Below, one piece after another: positions 12,313-23,893 of a DNA stretch of 64,000 nt. Made by a program: the position numbers and the translations under genes. The notes below the pieces were generated by a model. That model searched no databases, had not been told where the DNA came from, and saw only the letters and a list, made by a program, of their open reading frames with translations. Positions within the stretch are counted from its first letter, which is position 1. Each line of letters opens with the position of its first letter. This stretch comes from Cryptomeria japonica (Eukaryota; Streptophyta; Pinopsida; Cupressales; Cupressaceae), in contig NC_081415.1 of the NCBI RefSeq assembly GCF_030272615.1, forward strand, positions 606,059,137 through 606,123,136. The letters run 5' to 3'.

Positions 12313-13738
12313 TAACAATAAACTGTAATCTTTCACCAATCTGAAAACACTTTACCAATAATAGTTCATAACCAATACCGGTAGCATATCAAAAAGTCTC
12401 CCAAACTAATACAAGTAGCTACTTAAGTGTTCATCATTAAGCAAATATAGTAAAGACATCACATGAATAACTCAACAATCCATCCACAACATGAATATAG
12501 AGATTTTTCATGTGGAAACCCAAATGGGAAAAACCACGATGGGAATTGGTACCCACAAAATATTTGCACTCTTTTGGAATGCGCCCTGTTAAAGGCCTAG
12601 CCCAATTAGGAGCTTTACAATAATGCTCAATTAAGAGCAGACCCTATTAGGAGTCACCTAGTGAAGGGATTTTAACCTCAACTCTATTAGGAGCTCTACC
12701 ATGTTAGGAGTAACCTCGCTAGAGGATTTAAACCCAAATTAATGAGCCACCTGGTGAAGGGATTTACAAGATCAGGTCTGTTAGGACCTACTCGATTAAG
12801 GGATTTTAATACTATTGCAACTGTTAGGAAACAACAGATAAATGATATGATCAATGCACTCTCTACTTGCTAATATAGATCCACTTCAGCTCCAATCTAC
12901 TTCACTCATACAGACGTCTCAATCTAGTTCGGCACACTCTCCTTCTTTGATCATCGACACACTAAACCTTCTAAAACTTGACCTAAATAGACTTTACAAT
13001 TAGGTCGGTTACAAAACCCTAACCAAATTCAAAATACATTGAATTTACATCATAGATTATATCAGATCATTACAAATCATTACAGATCATTACAACAAAT
13101 TTCAAGATAATTACAATCGTTGAATGATCATAACACATTACTACACGTCGATCTGATAAGTTGTTATACCCTTATCACATTATGCTAAGTACTTCACTGC
13201 TTCCCAATAAATTTGTTCCATGTACATGCTTAAATGCAATATTATCATCACACACAGTTTCTGACACGTCACCACTAACTTATGAACATGATAAGATTTA
13301 CTGCCAAACCATAAATCATCACCGATCAAAGATCTTGTTACCAGTTCTCAAATCCTACAAAGAAAATACAATAGTAAATTATAAACATGACTTTCGGTTC
13401 TCCAATCATGATGTGATTCAAGTCATAGACTCCTTACAATGTCATAAGCACACATTCCAAACCGCAACACCTAACACAACACAGATCTCTACCGCAACCA
13501 TCTCCTTCATTGTTCCTGCTTATCGGTTCACTATCAACTTATCAAACATTCCATTATTGGTTAGGATAGATAACTTAGATGATATACCAAACATAAACAA
13601 ACATGGTTGACATCAATGACAACACAAATAACTGATCATAGAGCATTATTTCATCAACAATAGTACATCGATATATCATCACCAACAGTCCTTTATCGGT
13701 ACATCATCATCTCAATTAGTTATGCCAATATGCCGACA
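12285..13738 (-). mobile_element. Antisense LTR-only insertion (solo LTR), 1454 bp
   Basis: On the minus strand it starts TGTCGGCATATTGG and ends CTCTCAGTAACA. It contains the same U5 block as neighbouring LTRs (ggtttttcccatttgggt on the minus strand, 12515-12535) and the runs of short 'taggag'/'agagga' phrases seen in the copia LTR at 17.7-19.2 kb. No internal coding region is attached. A clean 5-bp duplication is not visible, so the exact ends may be off by a few bases or mutated. Confidence 0.7.
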
Positions 13739-13985
13739 ATGCTGACATCTTCAAGTATTTGTAAATTCTCTGGCAAATATCTCTGCATATATGTTTTGAA
13801 CAGTACCCCATTTCTGGAATTATTGTCAAAGGGGGAGAGACAGGTGAAAAATGTACAAAAGAGTGTAATTATAGATTTCAGAATCCTTTGTCTAAGGGGG
13901 AGCCATAGAAATTCTTTTGATTCTTTTGAACCGGTGTACATTGTTCAACACTTAGCCATTTTTCACAAGTGTTGCCATCAATGCC

Positions 13986-13997
13986 AAAGGGGGAGAT
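13986..13997 (+). other. Polypurine tract of the pol-less element
   Basis: 'aaagggggagat' directly abuts the 3' LTR. Similar purine tracts at about 13826 and 13890 are spaced repeats of the same motif. This site primes plus-strand cDNA synthesis. Confidence 0.9.
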
Positions 13998-14922
13998 TGT
14001 TGGCAATTGACACTCATCTAGTGGTTTATGGTAGTTTTTGGTGACTGATTATTGGTTTAGGGTTGTCATTGATGGCAACTCTTCATAGAGATTTGATCCA
14101 GTGGTCATAATTCTTCTTATCCGGAAGCAAATGTTAACAAGTATTCCAGGGTGAACAGAGCATTTTTTGTCCGGAAGCTTTCCGATGATTGCGGTGCATT
14201 TAATTGTGTTTGGGATGATTGGACCAACATAGACACATCATTTTATTATTGTTTTCGTGATCCGCATTTATCCTTTGGGATCCAGCCAAGCTGACATGAG
14301 ACTACATGTTACACTAGCAAGCTGACATGGTAAATGACCTATTTTGTGATTGTCGGTATATAAGTTTGGTGTGGATGATCTTTTTGGTGAATTGTGTGAT
14401 TGTATGCAAGTGAGTGGTGATCGAGAATCCTTTGTAGTGTAGTTTCACATGCACATTCTTGATCCAGTAGTTGACCGAGACCGTGAACAGGGCAACAAAG
14501 AAGAACAGAGAAGGGGATCCAGTCAGTATGTTTAGCACTCAATCGAAACTCATCCAGGCATTTTAGATGCTATTTTAGAGTTCATTCACTGTAACTAATT
14601 TGTAAGGCAATGAGCCTTCCCTAAGGGTTGTAGCCTTCTGGATTATTGTAATTGAGCAATGAGCTTTAGGTAATGTGCCTGAATGCTTGTGCATTCCCAT
14701 ATTGTAATATTTTTTTTCTACTGACCATAGTGGAATAATATTCTAGGTTCAAATCCCACCGTGGTTTTTCCCATTTGGGTTTCCACGCAAAGATCCGATG
14801 TTATGCTTTTGTGGTTGATTGTTTTATGTTTCTGCATTTTAGTTTCAAGTGTTTGCTTCAGGTGGTTTAAAGATAAGCTTGAAAATTTTCTCCCCCCCTC
14901 TCAGTGATCCCTAATTTCAATA
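13998..14922 (+). repeat. 3' LTR of the pol-less element
   Basis: Closely matches 6592-7537 along its length (for example 'gtgattgtcggtatataa' against 'gtgattgttggtatata'), with many small changes and a slightly shorter 3' end. The hairpin's left arm is mutated here. The ORF pairs seen in both LTRs on the minus strand are shadows of this repeat. Confidence 0.92.
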
Positions 14923-14927
14923 CTTTT

Positions 14928-15300
14928 TTCATTGTACACCAATAGTACCCAGTGTGCATAAGTTTCTTAGCCAGAGTAGGACCACTAGAGTGAGCACCAT
15001 GAATTCCTTCATGTACTTTTTTCAAGGCCAATTGTGCTTCCTCAGTGTCAAGGCATCGAAGAAGAGGACCATCTAGGCTTTTTCGGTACAAGGTATTTGC
15101 AATGATGACATGTCTGGATTCCTGGTGCATCAGAGTTTTGTGTTGGTTGCGAGAAATGTTAGGAGATAGGTACTGATCTTGTAGATATGCATATATTTCT
15201 TTATTCCATGGTGACCCATGACCACTTATCATACATACACATTCTAAGTGATGGATTTCATATGCAGGTATCATCAATTATTCCACTAGGAATTCAAAGT
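14928..15300 (-). pseudogene. Gypsy integrase zinc-binding (H2C2) domain
   Basis: The minus frame reads NTLYRKSLDGPLLRCLD, then VHEGIHGAHSSGPTLAKKLM with the paired His, then YYWCTMKK where it is cut by the inserted element. The frame resumes on the far side of that insertion (6586 downward) with the rest of the integrase. The zinc-binding domain helps integrase multimerise and bind DNA ends. Removing the insertion and one duplicated copy keeps the codon frame across the junction. Confidence 0.85.
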
Positions 15301-15439
15301 GTGTCACACTACTTGACATGTTCAAGAGATATCCTACTATTGTCATTACATTGGCTGCTTTGTTTTGGACACAAGGGATTTTCTCAAAAATAACCATGTG
15401 CTTGTATGGCATCATCTTGTCATCCTTATTTGTGTAGTC

Positions 15440-15715
15440 ATTATTAACCTGATTGACTATGATCTGAGAGTCACCAAATACATGTAGGTCCTCAATTTGT
15501 CGTTGTACAGTAGTCTGAAGTTTTGTGATGAGGGCCTCATTCTACCATCTTATTTGTGCAAGGGAAGCTAATCTTGTATGATTTAGGTATTGAATCCCCT
15601 TGAGGGGTCACAAAAAGAATTCTTCCTCTTGATCTGTGATTGGTTTATGATCCATCGAAGTACAATTTTCATGTCGTTGATGCTGCCAAATTGAATACAG
15701 ACTCGTCAAGAAAAT
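15440..15715 (-). pseudogene. Second, archaic-type RNase H domain of the gypsy element
   Basis: The minus strand reads KLYFDGS (catalytic-type Asp) at about 15665-15645, then ILFVTPQGDSIPKSYKISF, then after a one-base deletion EALITKL and HVFGDSQIIVNQVN (Asp in GDS). This is a separate RNase H from the one fused to the reverse transcriptase. Plant Tat-lineage elements carry such an additional domain between RNase H and integrase. One internal stop and the frameshift show decay. Confidence 0.75.
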
Positions 15716-15788
15716 CTACTAATAGGGGGTGATCATCTAGGAGGGGGGCTTCCGCCAATTGATTTGCTATGATTTTCCCTTTGATCAC

Positions 15789-16980
15789 CTTTCAATCCAC
15801 ATATTCAATGTCAAATTCACTAAGGATCATGACCCATTTTTCCAATCTCCCTATAAAAGTAGTTGTGTTTAAGAGGCACTTGAGTGGATCAAGACTTGCT
15901 ATGAGTTTCACCTTATGACTAAGCATGTAGTATTGAAGTTTTTGAGATGCGAAGATCATAGCAAGCCATGCTCTCTCAATGAGGGTGTAATTTAGTTCAT
16001 AGACCACCAATGTTCTTCTAATATAGTATATGGCTAGTTCTTTCCCTTGATCATCGTGTTGTGCCAAAAGTGCTCCTAGGGATGACTTGTTTGTTGAGAT
16101 GTATAACAACAAGGGCTTTCCTGGTGTTGGCGGTACTAGAACTAGTGGTGATTGCTCTGTCCATTTAAAGGTAACTCCCTTTTTCAGAAGATGATGGAAG
16201 GGTTGACACTTGTTTGCAAGTTGTGTTATAAACTTCCTAATGGATTGCAACTCCCCTTGTAAACTTCTTAGTTATTTCAGATTCAAAGGTGGAGGCATTT
16301 CTAAAATAGCCCTTACATTGGCGGGATCCACCTCAATACCTTTGTTAGAGACTACGAATCCCAAGAGTTTGCCTATTGTTACCCCGAACACACACTTTTT
16401 CAGATTTAATTGGACCTTATACTGTTCAAGTCTATCAAACAATTTGGCGAGGACCGTAAGGTGACTATCCATGTTTGTTGATTTGGCCAATAGATCATCA
16501 ACATAATCTTCCATGATGGCATGTACCATATCATGTAATAATGTTGTCTTAACTCATTGATATGTTGCTCCTACATTTCTAAGCCCAAATGGCATCACAA
16601 TCCAACAATATGTTTCCCAAGGACAAGTGAAGGTTGTCTTATGCTAATCTTCTGGTGTAATCCTGGTCTGAATATATAAGGAGAAACCATCCATTAAGGA
16701 GAGCATTTCATTTCCAACTATGAGATCCACTATCATATCGATATTTGGAAGCAGGAAATCATCTTTAGGACATGCCTTGTTCAAATCTGTAAAATCCATG
16801 AAAATTTTGATACCTTTGGTAGGTTTAGTCACAAGTACAAGATTTGAGATCCATTCTACATAATCTATAGGTCTGGTGAAACCCACATCCAAAAACTTTT
16901 GTAATTCCACCTTAACTAAGAGGGCTATCTGAGGGTGCATCTTTCAGAGTTTTTGTTTATAGGGTTTTTCTTCTGGGAGT
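15789..16980 (-). pseudogene. Gypsy reverse transcriptase and first RNase H
   Basis: One minus frame, interrupted by stops at about 16644, 16550 and 16270, carries LVTKPTKGIKIFMDFTDLNK (fingers/palm), LPNIDMIVD, MPFGLRNVGATYQ, the catalytic YVDDLL box (about 16510-16495), LKKCVFGVTIGKLLGF and GIEVDPANVRAI. RNase H follows with FKWTEQ, PLLLYISTNKSSLGALL, ELNYTLIERAWLA and LEKWVMILSEFDIEYV. Reverse transcriptase copies element RNA into cDNA and RNase H removes the template. The domain order is standard for Ty3/gypsy. It is non-functional because of the stops. Confidence 0.88.
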
Positions 16981-17019
16981 AATCGCCAAAAACCTTTGTT
17001 CTTAGAGGCTAACACTGGG

Positions 17020-17692
17020 TTAAGTTGCACCAAACAGGTTTTGAGGACCTTGATTTTGATGACTATAGGATGATCCTGCATAAATTGAGACTAAGGGTTG
17101 TGAGGTACTAGTCATAGTCGACACAGGAATTTGCAAAGCATTGGCCAAATTTTGGGTTGAGCCACTAGAAGCGCTCGTTGTTGTTTGTGATGAGATATTG
17201 GCACTTGTTTGTGATGTAGTGTTTCTATTTTTCTGATTATTCATAGATGTTGTACCAAAGTTTGAACTTTGGGTTGAATTCATCATGGCTTGAGTTGACG
17301 ATGCTTGTGTGTTTTGGGTTGTGCCTTGGGCAGAGTTGGATGATGTAGTGTGAGTCTAATTTTGTTGAGCAGATGAGCCTGATGTTTAACTAGTGTTTGT
17401 AGGCAGTGTTGTCCTAGGTGGTAGAATGGTTGTGACATCAAAATTAGGCAGTAATTTGGCCCCATTCTATAACAACAATGAAAGGTATTTGTTTGGGTCA
17501 TGATTGAGAAGACCATTGAGGATTGTAAGAACATGGGGATCTTGTTGTGTGGCCTCAAGTTATTCGATTGCCAAATTATATTGAAGTGTATCCAGTGAGA
17601 ATAGTTCGTTGATGTTTGGTTGTAAGGTTACACCTCTTTGGGGTTGTCCGCGTGAGCATGCTCACAAATTCATGGTGCTAATTGATAGTTCT
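17020..17692 (-). pseudogene. Gypsy gag-like upstream region, decayed
   Basis: Minus-strand text is Ser/Thr/Gln/Asn-rich (TTTSASSGSTQNLANALQ at about 17175-17130), preceded by a more ordered part with NINELFSLDTLQYNLAIE and NHDPNKYLSLLL. No zinc knuckle is visible. Its position upstream of the reverse transcriptase suggests gag or an interdomain linker, but I cannot name a domain. Sequence between here and the reverse transcriptase is short, so part of gag/protease is probably deleted. Confidence 0.5.
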
Positions 17693-19210
17693 GATACTTA
17701 ATATAAGTACAAATCCAATAGCCAACAAGATAAGAGGGGGGGTGAATCATACAAACTTCATCATCCATAAAAAAATCAAATTCAACCTCGGTAACATATA
17801 TATCAGTCATATATCCAAAACTGTCAAACATGCAAACTCAAAAGCATGCATATGAACAATATAAACCTCATAACACCAGATTTAACGTGGAAACCCAAAT
17901 AGGGAAAAACCATTGTGGGATTTCGGACCCACTAAGAAATATACTCTTCTAGAGTATGCTCGGTTAAAAGAAAATCCTATTAAAGATTACAAACACATTG
18001 CTAGATGTGACCCGATTAAGGGATTTCCCTCAAATCTGTTATGATCTTCACTTTGTTAGAAGTGACCTTGTCAAAGGATTTCAAACACTCAATCAGAATG
18101 TCAACTTGCTAGAGGATTTACATATAAGACTGTTAAGTCCACTCAGTTAAGAGATTTTATGTCACTTTCACAAAATAATAGTAATAAAAATCTATCTGCA
18201 ACTTCACATCTAAAATGCTAAAGCAGATTCTTCTTTGTTCAATACAATCTAGACATAGAACTAATCTTGTCTATCTGTTGGGCTTCTATACTTTGTTATT
18301 CTAACATGTCTTCAAGCTTATGTGCTTGGTAATCACTATGTAGCATCCCTATGCATAGACTTGCCCGCATACATTGTTTATCAACAGTTTCCTATTTATA
18401 AACAATTAGGTAACCGCTTAATCTCCTTGATCACATTTCCCATGATCAATCATAGCCATCAGATCTTCAATCTTGTCTAGGTTCAATGCATCTTTTGATC
18501 TGAAAATGTTTTACCACCCCTTGGAACTTGCATAATAGTCTTGGAACTTGTGCCAGGGTATTGCGGTTCAATCTGAGTTGTAGATCATCATGCCGACTTT
18601 CCATTGCCTTAGATTCATTAACAAACTTCTTCCACGGCTTACCAATCATTGATCCGCTCTAGCTCATCAGTTTCTTTCATTAAATACCCCATGTAAACAT
18701 TTAATGCTTTCTGTTATAGCTCGGTTACAACTCGGTAACAACTCAATGAATACTAAACTTCACTCGGTAGACATTCCACCTACATTAACTGATAGTGATA
18801 ACCTTAGGGTTTACCGACTAGGTTCCTTAGGGTTTATAACATAGTATAGTATTAACCTTTACATTTTACAACATATGTATGATGTTAAAACAATCTAAAA
18901 CATCATGATCTCATCATTGTCTAACTCGGTAGTAGTTGTCCATTGAATACCTTATTCATCCCTTTATTCATCATATTCTTTCATGTGTCTTTTACCGACT
19001 TCTTCATAATCTTCATATCATACTTCTCAAGATATGGCAACATCATAATAAATTAGAAAATCAATTTCTTGACATCAATGACAAAATAATAATATCAAGA
19101 TAGTAAACATCTTTAATCGGTTATATCCATAATCATCAACAACCTTCTCAATATCCTTATTGAAATGCCAACAATCTTTCATTGTCTGTTATAATGCAAT
19201 ATTGCCAACA
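17693..19210 (-). repeat. 3' LTR of the minus-strand copia element
   Basis: Spans the left copy of the repeat found again at 23894-25419. It is bounded inside by the polypurine tract complement at 19211-19226. It contains the shared U5 block near its minus-strand 3' end (hairpin GTGGG...CCCAC around 17926-17943). The short minus ORF at 18467-18649 recurs in the other LTR and is not a gene. Confidence 0.93.
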
Positions 19211-19226
19211 ATCTCCCCCTTTGGCA
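19211..19226 (-). other. Polypurine tract of the minus-strand copia element
   Basis: The plus strand 'atctccccctttggca' gives 'tgccaaagggggagat' on the sense strand, directly before the LTR start. Confidence 0.9.
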
Positions 19227-19644
19227 TTGATGGCAAAACCAATTGATTTGACCTTAGTAGATTTGGATTGCTATGATTTTGAAATAATGCTAAAATGCTC
19301 TCCCCCATACATTAGACTTCTCCTATTTTCTCAGTCTTCTTTCCAATCTGTAGTCTATTGTTCTCCCTTTTCATAGGTATTCTCCCCCTTTGACAACAAT
19401 GCCAAAAAGAAAAGAACTAAAACATAATTTGTTTCTGTAAGAAGTTATTTCCTGTTGTTGTGTATCAACTGAGTCTCGGTCAGAGCATTTGTCTTCAATT
19501 CTTGTTCCCTGTAATATTCTCTATATTATTTCCAGTATTAATTCCAGTACACTTTTAGAAAACATCCTAAAGTGTATAACTCCAGCATCAACTCCCAAAA
19601 GATATTCAATAGAGTCATCGGATTGATGCTTTCACCGAACTCAG

Positions 19645-22600
19645 TCAGTGAGTAGAAGATAGGGGTAAGACCCCTAACTTACTTCTGAGATATTCAAAAG
19701 TGTCCTTTGGTAGTGGCTTGGTGAAGATATCTGTTATTTGCTCCTTTGTGCTAACATATTCCAACACCACTTTCTTCTCTTGAGCTTTTTCTCTAAGATA
19801 ATGATATTTGATAGATATGTGCTTTGTCTTAGAGTGCATAACAGGATTTTTTGAAATATTAATGGCACTAGTATTGTCATAGAATATAGTTACTGGCTCG
19901 GTAACTTTCTCATTTATACCTTCCAACAATTGTTTGATCCATGCAATGTTGGTACAATTCAATGCTGCAGCAATGTATTCAGCTTCTGTTGTTGACTGTG
20001 AAACACATTCTTGTTTCTTGCTAAGCCAACTCACTAGTCTTTCTCCTAAAAAGAAAGCTCCACCACTTGTGCTTTTTCTATCATCAATGTTGCCTGCCCA
20101 ATCAACATTAGTATAAACTTTTAAATCAAAATCATTTCCTTTTTTATATACTAAACCATAATCCTCTATGCCTTTCAAGTATCTAAAAATTCTTTTGATT
20201 GCTATCATGTGTGTTTCCTTATGATCTGCAGAGAATCTTGCAACTATACCTATTGCATGTGCTATGTCTGGTCTACTGTGAACAACATATTGTAGTTTTC
20301 CAATCATGGATCAATAGAGTGTCTCATCAATAGATGCAAATTCATCATTCTTTGATAATTTACAGTTGGTAGTCATAGGAGTACTTACTGGTTTTGAATC
20401 ATCCATTCCAAATTTCTTCAAAATTTCCTTTATGTACTTGGATTGAGTAATGAAAATCTCATTTTTCATTTCCAGTATCTGTAGACCTATAAAATACTTT
20501 ATCTCACTGATTAATGACATCTCAAATTCTTTTCTCATTTCATTTCCAAAGTTCTTGCATAAAGAGTCATTTCCACAAAATATAATATCATCAACAAATA
20601 TGGCTGAGATTAGTATTCCATTTTCATCATTCTTCATGTACATGTTGTTGTTCTCATTTGTCCTTATAAAACCAATCTTAATCAAATAAGAGTGCAATCT
20701 TTCATACCATGCTCTTGGTGCTTGTTTCAAACCATATAAAGCTTTGTTCAACTTACATACCTGATCTTTATTATTGTCTTCAACAAATCCTTCAAGTTGT
20801 TCAATGAAAACTTCTTCTTCTAATATTCCATTCAAAAATGCAGATTTGACATCCATTTGATATATCTTGAAGTTTTTGAAAGTAGAATAGGCCAACAATG
20901 TTCTTACTCCTTCAAGTCTAGCAACAAGTGCAAAAGTTTCACCATAATCAATTCCTTCTTCTTGTGCATAACCTTTGCAAACTAATCTTGCTTTGTTTCA
21001 AATGACCTCCCCTTTTTCATTTAGCTTGTTTCTGAAAATCCACTTTGTACCGATTACATTTTTGTCCTTCGGTCTTGGGATTAGTGTCCATGTGTCATTC
21101 TTCTTTATTTGATCAATCTCTTCTATCATAGCATTTACCCAATCTTCACTGTTAAATGCCTCTTTTACTATTCTTGGTTCAAATTCAGATATCAAACATG
21201 TGTTCTGTCTTAGTTTGTTCCTTGACATCACTGGATCATCCTTATCTCCTATAATCTGACTTGGTGCATGATGTCTTCTGACATACTTGGCTAATACAGG
21301 CTCGATAGGCTCTGTATGATCTTCTTCATCACTTGGTAACTGGATATTTTCTTCATTTTCTTCAACAGTTTTCTTAGTAGGACTTCTCAATTGCACATAG
21401 ACAAATTCATCATAGTCTTCTAGTCCCTTGGAATTTCCTTCATCATTTCTTTCTACAAATTCATCAATTTTCACATTTGCACTTTCTACTATTTTGTTAG
21501 ATGATTTGATCAGATATTTAAATGCTTTGCTTCTAGAAGAATAACCTAAAAATGTTCCTTCTTCACTTTTCTGATCAAACTTGCCATTTCTATCATCTTT
21601 ATGAACATAGCATCTACTTCCAAAGATCTTAAAATAACTAACATTAGGTTTCTTATCATACCAGATCTCATATGGTATCTTCAAAGTACCTTTCTTCAAT
21701 TGAACTTGGTTCAAGGTGTAAACAACTGTGCTTATTGCTTCTCTCCAAAATGTTTGTGACACCTTCTTCTCAATCATCAGTGTTCTAGCACAATCCACAA
21801 TAGATCTGTTTCTTCTTTCAGCTATTCCATTTTGTTGTGGACTTCTCGGTGCAGAGACTTGTCTTTTAATACCATGATCATTGCAGAAAAAGTTGAATTC
21901 ATCAGATGTGAACTCTCCTCCTCTATCTGATCTAAGACATTTCAGTTGTCTTCCTGTTTCATTTTCAACTCTTGCCTCGTACCATTTAAACATTTGAAAA
22001 GCTTCTGATTTTTCTATTAAAAACATTACTAACATCATCCTTGAATAGTCATCCACAAATAATATGAAATACTTATCACCATAATAACTTTGAACTTTCA
22101 TAGGACCACAAAGATCAATGTGCACTAGATCTAAAATTCTCTTAGAAGTGTAAGACTTACTTGTAAAGCTTGATCTTGTTATCTTACCCATCTGGCATCC
22201 TCGGCACATAGCATTCTTAGGTTTTTCAAGACTCGGTAGACCTCTTACTTTGTGCTTCTTACTTATCTTGATCAGGTTATCAAAATTTACGTGACAAAAC
22301 CTCTTATGCCATAGCCAGGTATCATCAATCTTTGCATGCAAACACTTATTCCGAGTTGAGTCAAGGTGAAATGTATTACCTTTTGTTTGTGTCCCGATAG
22401 CAACTAATTTTCCATTCTTGTCATGAACTTTGACAATTTCTTTCTGAAATTCTATTCAGTAACCTGTGTTGTTTAGTTGTGCTACACTCAACAAATTGTA
22501 TTTCAAACCTTCAACCCAATAAACATCATTGCATCTTGCATTATCAAGAAGTGTTATAGATGATTTACCTCTTACCGGACATGGTGCATCATTACCAAAT

Positions 22601-23862
22601 CTAACATAGCCTCCATCATAATCTTCTAACATAACAAACTTGTGTTTATCTCCTGTCATATGATGTGAGCATCCACTATCTATAATCCAAGAATCATTAG
22701 TGTTTATGTGAGATATTAGGGATTTTTTTTCATACCTTTGTTCATCTGATCCATCCTTGATAGCCACATAAACAACTTCCTATGTATCAGTCTCATCTAA
22801 TTTATCATTGTTAGATTCTTCATCAACTATTAAGCATGTCTTTCTATCTCTTCTTCTGAAGTCTCGGTGTCCTCTGTAATGGTTATCTTTCTGTCTGTCA
22901 TCTCGGTAATCTCTCTTTTCAGTAAAATCTTTGTCAGGACAGTTAGAAGCCATATGTCCAATCTTATCACAATTGAAACATTTCAAAGGTAGTTTTCCTT
23001 TATACTTACCTTTGCCTCTCGGTAACCTTTTGGCTAATAGTGCTTCAAACTCTTCTTGCTTTTTGATTTCTTCATACAGTTTGTGTACTGCTTCCATGTT
23101 CTTCCGAAATCTTTCACTTGCTCCACTGTGATCTCCTTCAGGGTACTTATACTTTCCTTCATTGTAATCATTAGATTCATCAAGATGAAAAGAACTAAAT
23201 GCAGATTCAACTTTATTTACCGAAGATCCACTATTATCAAAATTACATAACTCAAATGCATGTAGCTTACCAATAGTAGCATCCAAGGAAACTGGCATAT
23301 TAGGTACAGACCTCAATTCATTGATTGCTGAGACTCGGATTGCATAAGTTGGTAGAAGGGTTCTTAACAACTTACTTGTTATATCTTTTTCTTCAATAGT
23401 TCCACCTACTCCTTTGATTTGATTGACAATCTCCTTTAGTCTTGTACTGTACTGAGTTATGTTATCACCTTCATTCATCCTCATAGATTCAAGTTGTCCT
23501 CTTAAACTATCTACTTTTGCTCTTTGAACATGTTCATCTCCTCCATATACTGATATGAGCTTATCCCACATTGCCTTTGCATCATTGCAGCCTTCTAGAT
23601 CATTAAACTCTGAATCGGTCAATGCAAATGTTATTTCAATCATTGCTTGAATATGTTCTTGCTTTGCCTTTATCTCTTCCATAGTCAATGGATAGGTGCT
23701 CGATGTGACAAAATCATTCTCTAGATAGTATACAACATATTCTCCAACTCCTGATAGATGTAACTTCATCCTTTTCTACCATGTAGAGAAACTTGACTTG
23801 TTCAGCTTCGGTGCATCCCTCTTATACATCTTTGGATCTTTAACTCAAGTGCCTTTAAACAT
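19645..23862 (-). pseudogene. Copia Gag-Pol polyprotein, single frame with six in-frame stops
   Basis: The same minus frame runs from ATG 23862 to the TGA at 19645-19647. Gag (about 23860-22800) ends with a CCHC knuckle CFNCDKIGHMASNC. Protease has DSWIIDSGCSHHM. Integrase has HHCC residues (WHKRFCHVNF, CRGCQMG) and DDE residues in HIDLCGP, RSDRGGEF and PQQNGIAERRN. Reverse transcriptase has [24 protein letters not shown] and FVDDIIF. RNase H has DVDWAGNIDDRKSTSG and STTEAEYIAA, then KTKHISIKYHYLRE. The protein would cut itself, copy the RNA and integrate the cDNA. Stops at 23845 (TGA), 23776 (TAG), 22780 (TAG), 22456 (TGA), 20998 (TGA) and 20311 (TGA) sit at CGA- or CAG-compatible codons. 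There are no frameshifts. Confidence 0.95.
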
Positions 23863-23879
23863 TCCTTCTGGAGTCCAAA

Positions 23880-23893
23880 GCTCTGATACCAAT
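23880..23893 (-). other. Primer binding site of the minus-strand copia element
   Basis: The sense strand reads ATTGGTATCAGAGC right after the LTR end ACTATCA. It is of the initiator tRNA-Met type. Confidence 0.9.

Larger units (their letters stand above)
6592..14922 (+). mobile_element. LTR retrotransposon without visible pol (SIRE-like gag, long extra ORF region)
   Basis: Two related LTRs (6592-7537 and 13998-14922) both start TGTTGGCAATTGACACTCAT; the first ends in CA and the second in a mutated TA. A perfect CTTTT duplication lies at 6587-6591 and 14923-14927. A methionine-tRNA type primer site follows the 5' LTR (attggtatcagag at 7538). A polypurine tract (aaagggggagat) precedes the 3' LTR, with two further similar tracts upstream (about 13826 and 13890). 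The interior holds a gag remnant with coiled coil and zinc knuckles, then a decayed unknown coding region, then an antisense LTR-only insertion. I find no protease, integrase or reverse transcriptase, so it must have relied on enzymes from other elements. Confidence 0.9.
5655..17692 (-). mobile_element. Ty3/gypsy element, Tat-like with two RNase H domains, split by a nested insertion
   Basis: On the minus strand the order is gag-like region (17.7-17.0 kb), reverse transcriptase (16.95-16.27), RNase H (16.25-15.79), a second archaic-type RNase H (about 15.7-15.45), integrase zinc-binding domain (15.3-14.93), then, after the inserted element at 6592-14922, integrase core and C terminus (6.58-5.66 kb). 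Two RNase H domains before integrase is a feature of the plant Tat lineage. A copia element abuts the 5' side at 17693. The sequence at 25420-26370 may be its 5' continuation, with a possible primer site near 26345, but I could not pair LTRs. No intact frame remains. Confidence 0.75.

Noticed and set aside
18467-18649. Minus ORF that recurs at 24675-24875
   Set aside because: Both copies lie at the same place in the two LTRs of one copia element; repetition comes from the LTR, not from a gene family.
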